Positions 58,206 to 64,000 of a DNA stretch of 64,000 nucleotides are shown here, piece after piece. The stretch lies in NCBI RefSeq assembly GCF_037042905.1, contig NC_087258.1, forward strand, positions 11,955,501 to 12,019,500, read 5' to 3'. The translations under genes and the position numbers were made by a program. The notes beneath the pieces were generated by a model that was not told the origin of the DNA, did no database searches, and saw nothing but the letters and a program-made list of their open reading frames with translations. How positions within the stretch are numbered: the stretch's first letter is position 1; every line of letters begins with the position of its first letter. Source of the stretch: Lytechinus pictus (taxonomy: Eukaryota > Echinodermata > Echinoidea > Temnopleuroida > Toxopneustidae).

Positions 58206-58545
58206 ATGGATAGAAGATTATTTATGAAATAGACAACAATCAGTCACATCTGAAATTGAATATAAATAGAAATAATCTAAATCCTTTTAAAGACATATAT
58301 GAAATTGTACATATAAATGAATGTAAATGAAGAAAAACGAATAAAATAAATGAATTCACTAGAACAAAATTTATTACCGTTTTTTTTTCTTTTAGTGCAT
58401 TTCATGTACATATATATATATATATGTGTGCGTGCGTGTATGTATACATACATATCGTGAAAGTAATGAAAATAAAGATACATGCCTAGCTTCACTTTAG
58501 TTTCCTCAGAGCTATCATCCATTCTGAATCAAAGGTTGAAAACAT
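58206..58545. other. No gene seen
   Basis: AT-rich, with a (TA)/(TG) microsatellite at 58407-58445. Confidence 0.5.
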
Positions 58546-58620
58546 GCCTCCGCTGGGAATTGAACCCGGATCCCTGGCTCTGAATGCGAATGCCTTACTT
58601 AACCACTAGACCACGGAGGC
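58546..58620 (-). tRNA. tRNA-like locus with UCA anticodon loop (probably not functional)
   Basis: On the minus strand the 7-bp acceptor stem pairs fully (GCCTCCG with CGGAGGC). There is an A box (TGGTCTAGTGG), a B box (GGTTCAATTCC) and an anticodon arm TTCGC-ATTCAGA-GCCAG with one mismatch, giving anticodon TCA. Four extra bases lie in the D region (AAGTAAGGC against AAGGC at 62779). Purine at position 32 is unusual. Either a SINE head or a decayed tRNA gene. Confidence 0.5.
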
Positions 58621-59113
58621 GGTCCAGCAGTTAGGCGAGACCGAGTTCAATTAACCGGCAGACAAATTTTAACCTTTTTTTTATAGATTCTTTGTCTTTT
58701 TGGTGAAGATGATTTAATGAACAATGAGAAGCCGCATGCCGACGTTTGCATGACTGGTGACCCTTTCTTGTGCCATAATATATTCCTATGCAATGTATGC
58801 GATGCCTATGTAGTTGACTTAGCACAAAATAAAAATGTTAGAATCGTGTGTAACGTCGTATGTAACTTTACAAATAGCTTTATGCAACACCAACAAGAGA
58901 CACGTTCAAAACACATGTCATCAGGCAATCCCCATAAAATTGTGTTTTTCAAAAGATATATTTCATTTTCTCGCGATTGCTAGTATCCTAAATGGAGTTG
59001 TTGCAGGAACATTCTGAGTCCACAGTCGCCAGGTTAACAAGGATTCCATCCTGATTCCTTTCTGAATTACAAAAGTATTTTCATGGCTTGCATTACTTGA
59101 TTCATTGCCAAAA

Positions 59114-60418
59114 TTATTTAGCAAATCTACCAAATTTAAAAGATTCCTTAACATCATTTCTGAAGCTGTTGTTGACAAGATAATACACGAAGAAGTTAAC
59201 GATGTGATTGAGGAGCACGATATCTAACATAATGTTGATGACGATAGGGGCTCGACACGCTAACAGTATTGGTAAGTTAGGGATAATTAGTTTAGGGGTC
59301 CACGTTACGAAGAAAAAAGCTGTTATGATGAGAAGCATGCGAGTAGTTTTCCTTCCATGATCAGAATAGTTTTTGTTCTTAATCGACTTCGGTGGAGCAG
59401 CAACAGGAATAGGGAGCTGTGAAGATGAACCTAGTGGTGGGGAAGATAGAGGGTTAGAGTTTCGTGCATTTAAGGAAAGGCTCTCACCTTCATCGTGGCC
59501 CTCGTCGGCTACTTTCGGAAACAAAGTTACCGGACTTGTCCGAAAATGATCGTTTCTATCAAAGGCATTATGGGCGTAGTCTCTAGTATTTGCAAGTTTC
59601 ATTACGGTTTCTTCTTCAATGGTATCAGTATCTCTGCCCGGTGGTTCCGTCTCACTTCCTGTCGAAGTAGAACCTATACCTACAGCTTGACTGACCGTAG
59701 GAAGACCGTGTCCATTGTAGATCAGGTCGACGTGAATCTTAGCCCTCTTCCGCAAAGAGTGGTACACGAGGCCGTACATGACAGAAATTGTTGCAAAAGA
59801 TAAGAAAAACAGGCCCAGATACAAAACAAGGAACGAGAGAGTCACTTTATTCGGCGCCGATAATATGCACGTGATGCTTCCGTCAGAATTTATGTCTGGG
59901 ACTACACTGAAAGTGACGAATGGGATATTCGTGACGATGGCGACCAAAATACACACCGCTACCATGAAACCCGACGCTCGGACCGTGCTCCGACGTCGAA
60001 ATGGACGACAGACAGCCATGTAGCGGTCGATACTGATTGCCAAGGTTAGCAAGATCGAAGCAAGAGCGTAAACTTCTCCCAAGAACAAACTGAGAGCTAC
60101 CATCCGACACATGAGATCGGCATTGAACTCTTGAACTCTCAGCAGAAAAATGCATACAGGTGAAGTTGTGCTGGCGACCAAGTCGACTACCGCTTGACCA
60201 GTGATGAGGATGTCCGTGCTCGTCTTCCGTTTCTTCCAGGTATAAGCGCGAATGATGACGGCGTTGCCTGGAATTCCTAAAATTAATATAATCATATGGA
60301 AAATCAAATCAGCAATTTTGTTAGTTTTATTGATGTAGCTGTGTGTGTCGTACTGGCAAACATCATTTGATGCTGAATTATAGCCTGCAAGCAAGTCCAA
60401 TTCTTGAGGATCATTCAT
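59114..60418 (-). CDS. Class A GPCR, copy C, intact, 434 aa, intronless
   Basis: Same length and layout as copy A but clearly more diverged, mostly in the N-terminus, TM2-TM3 loop, TM4-TM5 loop and third loop. Features: N-glycosylation site NKT near residue 33; GN in TM1 (GIPGNAVIIRAYTW); Asp in TM2; C104 and DRY at the end of TM3; loop cysteine in SITCILS; TM5 LGLFFLSFATISVMYGLVYH; long third loop with conserved TEPPGRDT; TM6 FFFVTWTPKLIIP; TM7 NHIVNFFVYYLVNNSFR. The C-terminal Cys of copies A/B is Gly here (KFGRFAK). ATG at 60416-60418 is in the same context as copy A. Likely expressed receptor of unknown ligand. Confidence 0.93.
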   Translation of the reverse strand: MNDPQELDLLAGYNSASNDVCQYDTHSYINKTNKIADLIFHMIILILGIPGNAVIIRAYTWKKRKTSTDILITGQAVVDLVASTTSPVCIFLLRVQEFNADLMCRMVALSLFLGEVYALASILLTLAISIDRYMAVCRPFRRRSTVRASGFMVAVCILVAIVTNIPFVTFSVVPDINSDGSITCILSAPNKVTLSFLVLYLGLFFLSFATISVMYGLVYHSLRKRAKIHVDLIYNGHGLPTVSQAVGIGSTSTGSETEPPGRDTDTIEEETVMKLANTRDYAHNAFDRNDHFRTSPVTLFPKVADEGHDEGESLSLNARNSNPLSSPPLGSSSQLPIPVAAPPKSIKNKNYSDHGRKTTRMLLIITAFFFVTWTPKLIIPNLPILLACRAPIVINIMLDIVLLNHIVNFFVYYLVNNSFRNDVKESFKFGRFAK

Positions 60419-60960
60419 TGCAGATCAGTTGATGACAACTCTTTAAATAAAATGGTTTCAAGATTCTTGAATACTTGTGTATATATACTGCCAACGGTTT
60501 GACTGTTGAATCATTCGTGTCAGTCTAAGTAACAAACACTTGGCCCTAAAACGAGCATTCATGTCTCAATAAAAGAAGTATGAATAATCGGGGGAGGATT
60601 ATAAATAAAGTTAAAAGTAATTCTTATAACACTGTCGTCTTGCGTCTAAAGTTAATTAAAGTGAAAATAAGGTTTGGTGACATTTCCTTGATGGGCAACT
60701 CATTTCACATTTCAAAGCAAATAAATACATCGTGTGGATGTATCTGTCATGCCTGCATAGTATTATGAAGGTTAACAAGAATGGACGAAAAACACTAATT
60801 CTATGTACGATATAAATAGAAGCTACCGTCAAAGAAATACATTGAATATTAACAGTTGACGAGCAGATAGTAGGGGGTGGGTGACAGAGAGAGAGAGAGA
60901 GAAAGCGGAAGAGAGAGAGGAGGAGGGGGATATGCATGTGGAAATTTGATTGCGTTTAGC
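60419..60960. promoter_or_regulatory. 5' flank of GPCR C
   Basis: It shares blocks with the other GPCR flanks (AATAATCGGGGGAGGATTATA, AACACTTGG, AATAAGGT...), without the TA run. A GA-rich tract lies at 60885-60930. Promoter inferred only. Confidence 0.35.
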
Positions 60961-61012
60961 TTATTGGTGTATAAGTGTATTTGTGTACAAGGGTCGTTTG
61001 GTTATGAGGGTA
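60961..61012 (+). repeat. Minisatellite remnant (2-3 units)
   Basis: TTGGTGTATAAGTG and GTACAAGGGTCGTTTGG are decayed units at the position where the other modules carry long arrays. Confidence 0.75.
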
Positions 61013-61503
61013 CCTTTTTTATTTTTTTTTATTCACGATGTGCCATTTTCCTTGGGTTGAAATGACCTACGTCACATATTTTTCAAGCCCACAAAAGCCC
61101 CCTTGAATTATTTGAATGTCGGGTGGCAAAGGCACTGGTTGTTAAAATGGTAGGGCTTTATCTGTACATCGGATTAATATACCAACTCAGAAATTATCAA
61201 TCAGAATGAAAAAAAAAGTCCCGTCATTAAAACAATTGAGATGACAGTTACCATATTCAAGCACAATTTTATCCGTAAGACATATAAGATAATTGTATAT
61301 TCTTTAAGATTTCATTTCGTCTTAAAAAAAATTAATATGTATGGCGCATTCATGAGTTTTCAAGTGAGATCTAACCACATTAAGTTATAAAGAAAGCAGT
61401 CTGTCTAAATAATTAAGATTATCTAGAATATAAATTTAAAACAAAAACTTTTAAAAAGAGGTCTGACATTTTCTCTAGAAGTATGTCCATATAGCAGATC
61501 GTG
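61013..61503. other. Module flank and adjoining AT-rich DNA, no gene seen
   Basis: Homology with the inverted copy ends at ~61207; nothing recognisable after that. Confidence 0.5.
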
Positions 61504-61750
61504 GGTTGCGTGGTCGAGTGGTTAGAGCATTGGACTCATAATCGCAAGGTTGTGAGTTCGAATACCTACTCTGCCATTGTCTCCACTTTGATAAAAAGGC
61601 CCGAGAGTAAATATCTGTCGTCTATAAGAACAGCCACTATATGACTGATTAAACTCGACGTAAAATGTTTCCTAGGTAATTGGTTATATACCAGCTTGGC
61701 GTTTACCAGCAGAACGTACTGTGTCCTGCCGAGTTCCTACGGGAGTTACC
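61504..61750 (+). repeat. tRNA-derived SINE with tRNA-Met-like head
   Basis: The head 61504-61576 has A box TGGTCGAGTGG, loop CTCATAA (CAT) and B box AGTTCGAATAC. The acceptor and anticodon stems do not pair, so it is not a working tRNA. The body continues with GATAAAAAGGCCCGAGAGTA and unrelated text to ~61750. Confidence 0.65.
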
Positions 61751-62778
61751 AGAAACAGATACATAAGATATATTTTAGAGAGACTTCAAGAAATATAACA
61801 ACAAAAGATATCTGTACATGGTTTGATTAACCAAGATTTAAAGTGATTATGAATAAAAGCGGAACAATAAATGTTTCTAAAAAAAGGAAACCGAAGTTCA
61901 AAGGTCAGCTATATCAAGAATACATAATTCATTCTTGTGATTTCTATTTTACATAACTAAGTTACTCATCAGCTTTAATTTGACACCTTCCTTGCGTCAC
62001 AATTGTCACGGGTCACAGAGTTATAGTCCATCGAAGGCCAAGGGTACAGAACCCACTTTTTCAAAGTTTTGGGTTTTAATGTACAAGCACGAAACCATTT
62101 TTTGTTGTTGTTGTAAGGTTTTGTTATATCAGTTTTCCCTTCAAAATTTCAGTGAAATCCCATCCCTTCTGTTAATTTTTTATGAATTGCTGGCATTTAC
62201 ATGATAATTGCCTAGCTTTAATCTCTGTTGAACACGTCATTCACCCCTAACTTTTGCACCAACACCTTCAACGTTTCCACAGTACCTCACAGTTGACGTT
62301 GCTTGTCTTGCATTGCTCTTCTAACCATTGCGGGGTTGTGATGAAGAACATTTATGTTATGCTAAATATGAACATGCAGGTCACCGGGGATGTGCTGAAC
62401 CATAATTGCAGCTAGACACCAGTTATGTAACATTTACTCGAAAAAAAAATTAAGAAGGGTAACATTTTACTAAAATATGCAGGGCAATTCTATGATGAAA
62501 CCAGACCTTATAAAGTTGGTTTCGTGCTTGGATTCATATTGAATGTTGGTAGTTTCTGATTTTAATACGAGTTATCTAGAGAGTAATATGCCAACAAATC
62601 CACTTCGAAATTTCCTTGTCGTGACTTAAATTACTAACGACAGGGCGAGCGATCATAATTACTCTTTACAAGTCATGAACGTCAAAGCTATTAGACCGAG
62701 GCTGTCACTCGTGTTAAAAGCTTATAAATGATTTGTCAACATGAAAGACAACTTTGGGGTCGCCCTAGCCACTAACCC
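61751..62778. other. No gene seen
   Basis: Short ORFs only; no domain or repeat boundary recognised. Confidence 0.5.
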
Positions 62779-62850
62779 GTCTCTGTGGTCTAGTGGTTAA
62801 GGCACCGGCGTTCAAAGCTGGGGGCCCGGGTTCGATTCCCGGGAGAGACA
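62779..62850 (+). tRNA. tRNA-like gene with UCA anticodon and T-run terminator
   Basis: A cloverleaf can be drawn. The acceptor GTCTCTG pairs with GAGAGAC at six of seven positions, the D stem pairs (one G-U), the anticodon stem CCGGC/GCTGG pairs with loop GTTCAAA (anticodon TCA), and the T stem CCGGG/CCCGG pairs around TTCGATT. A six-T run follows at 62851-62856, as expected for Pol III termination. TCA would read UGA; at 71-72 nt it is too short for a selenocysteine tRNA, and G at position 32 is odd. It could be a tRNA-derived repeat head or a decayed tRNA of the Glu/Gly/Asp type. Confidence 0.6.
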
Positions 62851-62856
62851 TTTTTT

Positions 62857-63855
62857 CGGCATCACCAATTTTTCTTATATATATATAAGTACACAAATCA
62901 ATAAAGCTAATCTTCTTAGTCGGGCATCAACATATGTGCAAGTTTACACAATCCACAAATTTGTGAAGGGGAGTGCAATAAAAGCAATAATAGGCCTGCT
63001 TCAGGGTTACAACGTTGAATATCGTTCAAAATATTATCCTCATAAAGTGTAAAATAATCGATAGAGGTTGTACCTCCCCTTTGACTGGCATGGCAACTTT
63101 TGCACCCTGTTAACGAAAAAGCAAACATTCAATGAATCTTCAGGTCGAGTTCATCAAAATTACTTAATGCCACAATTAAAAGTCAGTTCGGACATATCTT
63201 GTCGACTTTCTTTGATATAATATTAGTTAGCCTGAACGTGATCATAATCGCTGTTGATGAATTTTACAATTGTTATTATTTCCGAATATGTCTGAACCGG
63301 TATTTGTCAGTCTCCTCATTTACACTCTCACTTCCGCCTCATTTCTCTGTCTCTTACCATTCAGTGTCAATCCTGTGTGTGTGTGAGGGTGTGTGTGTGT
63401 ATGTGTGTCTCTCTCTCTCTCTCTCTGCATACGAGTATACAACGTTAATTTTCTGTATTTTCAGCCCTGTAAAAGATAATTATAATTTGCGACGTTTACA
63501 TCGACTAACGGTGGAGATGGGCTATCTCTCCTTTGGTATATGCAATGATTACGTTTCATATTAGTGTCAATCTTTTGATTTCCGTCTTCCTGGGCTTAGA
63601 CGTCTTCATTAGTTCAAGTCGCACTCTCTAATCCAGCCAGTCGATCGTTGTCAGCGCAGGGTTTAATTTGTATTTGTATAATTCACCAGTATCCCCCGAT
63701 GCTGCTTGTCATCATTAGGTTTATTGGGGATCTTTAACCTAAAGAAAATTGCATGGCACGCATCTATTTAAAAGAAATATATATATCGTTGGAGATTTTG
63801 AACAGGAGAGGTGGATATCTAAATCATCCAGGACAACTTAACAACACCGAGACGA
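62857..63855. other. Upstream of the fifth GPCR, no gene seen
   Basis: It has a (TG)/(TC) microsatellite (63377-63426) that generates a Ser/Val/Cys-rich ORF. The flank does not visibly match the 5' flanks of the other GPCR copies, so this receptor belongs to a different branch of the cluster. Confidence 0.5.
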
Positions 63856-64000
63856 TGACGGGCAACCTCGACAATGAGACCATTGTCAATTTAAACTATT
63901 ACGTAATGGTATTGGTTCTTGGTATCCCAGGGAATGCCGTCATCATCCAAGCCTACGCATGGAAGAAACGGAAGACGAGCACGGATATCCTCATCATAGC
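63856..64000 (+). CDS. Class A GPCR, copy E, 5' part only (cut by window end)
   Basis: The ATG at 63856 opens a frame with a short N-terminus (N-glycosylation site NET), TM1 with the GIPGNAVII motif and the loop WKKRKTSTDILI, nearly identical to the same loop in copies A-D. An in-frame stop at 63820-63822 with no ATG between supports this start. The N-terminus is much shorter than in the other copies, and the upstream DNA differs, so it is a more distant paralogue. The rest lies beyond the window. Confidence 0.85.

Larger units (their letters stand above)
58546..61207 (+). repeat. Segmental copy carrying GPCR C (inverted partner of 43178-46396)
   Basis: Block order is tRNA-like locus, GPCR 3' flank, GPCR, 5' flank, GA tract, minisatellite remnant, module flank. 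The same order occurs in reverse complement at 43178-46396. It differs from A/B mainly in having almost no minisatellite. Confidence 0.85.

Overview
This is eukaryotic nuclear DNA, AT-rich and dense with transposons, with spliced genes and intronless receptor genes. The content points to an echinoderm, most likely a sea urchin. The reasons are a local cluster of intronless, recently duplicated class A GPCRs (like the lineage-expanded 'surreal-GPCR' clusters known from sea urchin), a foldback transposon with short-tandem-repeat arms like the sea urchin TU elements, a small secreted C-type lectin, and the last exon of a membrane-anchored matrix metalloproteinase. No rRNA gene, CRISPR array or bacterial operon was seen. 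The species call is an inference.

Layout. 1-3251: repeat fragments, including a ~900 bp palindrome and a MITE just upstream of the metalloprotease exon. 3393-3727: terminal exon of a GPI-anchor-like MMP (+). 3524-20616 (unit A) and 23986-38344 (unit B) are two direct copies of one segment, separated by 3.4 kb that carries an orphan LINE ORF1. Each unit holds the MMP tail (broken in B), a GPCR on the minus strand, a 19-bp minisatellite, a 197-bp MITE, a tRNA-derived SINE, a foldback element and an ~330-bp MITE. The units differ by several large insertions or deletions; the other copy shows the unoccupied or alternative site for each, so target site duplications (TSDs) can often be read directly. 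39030-43077: a SINE, then a composite element containing a Tx1/L1-like LINE. 43178-46396: inverted partial copy with a frameshifted GPCR pseudogene (+). 48421-55163: three-exon secreted C-type lectin gene (-), with a TU-like foldback transposon in its first intron. 56300-58063: partial copy of the minisatellite-flank module that lacks the MITE, SINE and LINE seen in A and/or B. 58546-61207: an intact GPCR (-) whose block is the inverted partner of 43178-46396. 61504-62850: two tRNA-like loci. 63856-64000: start of a fifth GPCR (+), cut by the window end.

Functional picture. The host genes are a set of near-identical chemosensory-type receptors (two intact, one without a start codon, one pseudogene, one cut by the window), an extracellular lectin and a cell-surface protease. 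Most of the remaining DNA is non-autonomous DNA transposons, 5'-truncated non-LTR retrotransposons, SINEs and tandem repeats. The receptors were copied by segmental duplication in both orientations, not by retrotransposition: non-coding flanks, minisatellite and MITEs travel with them.
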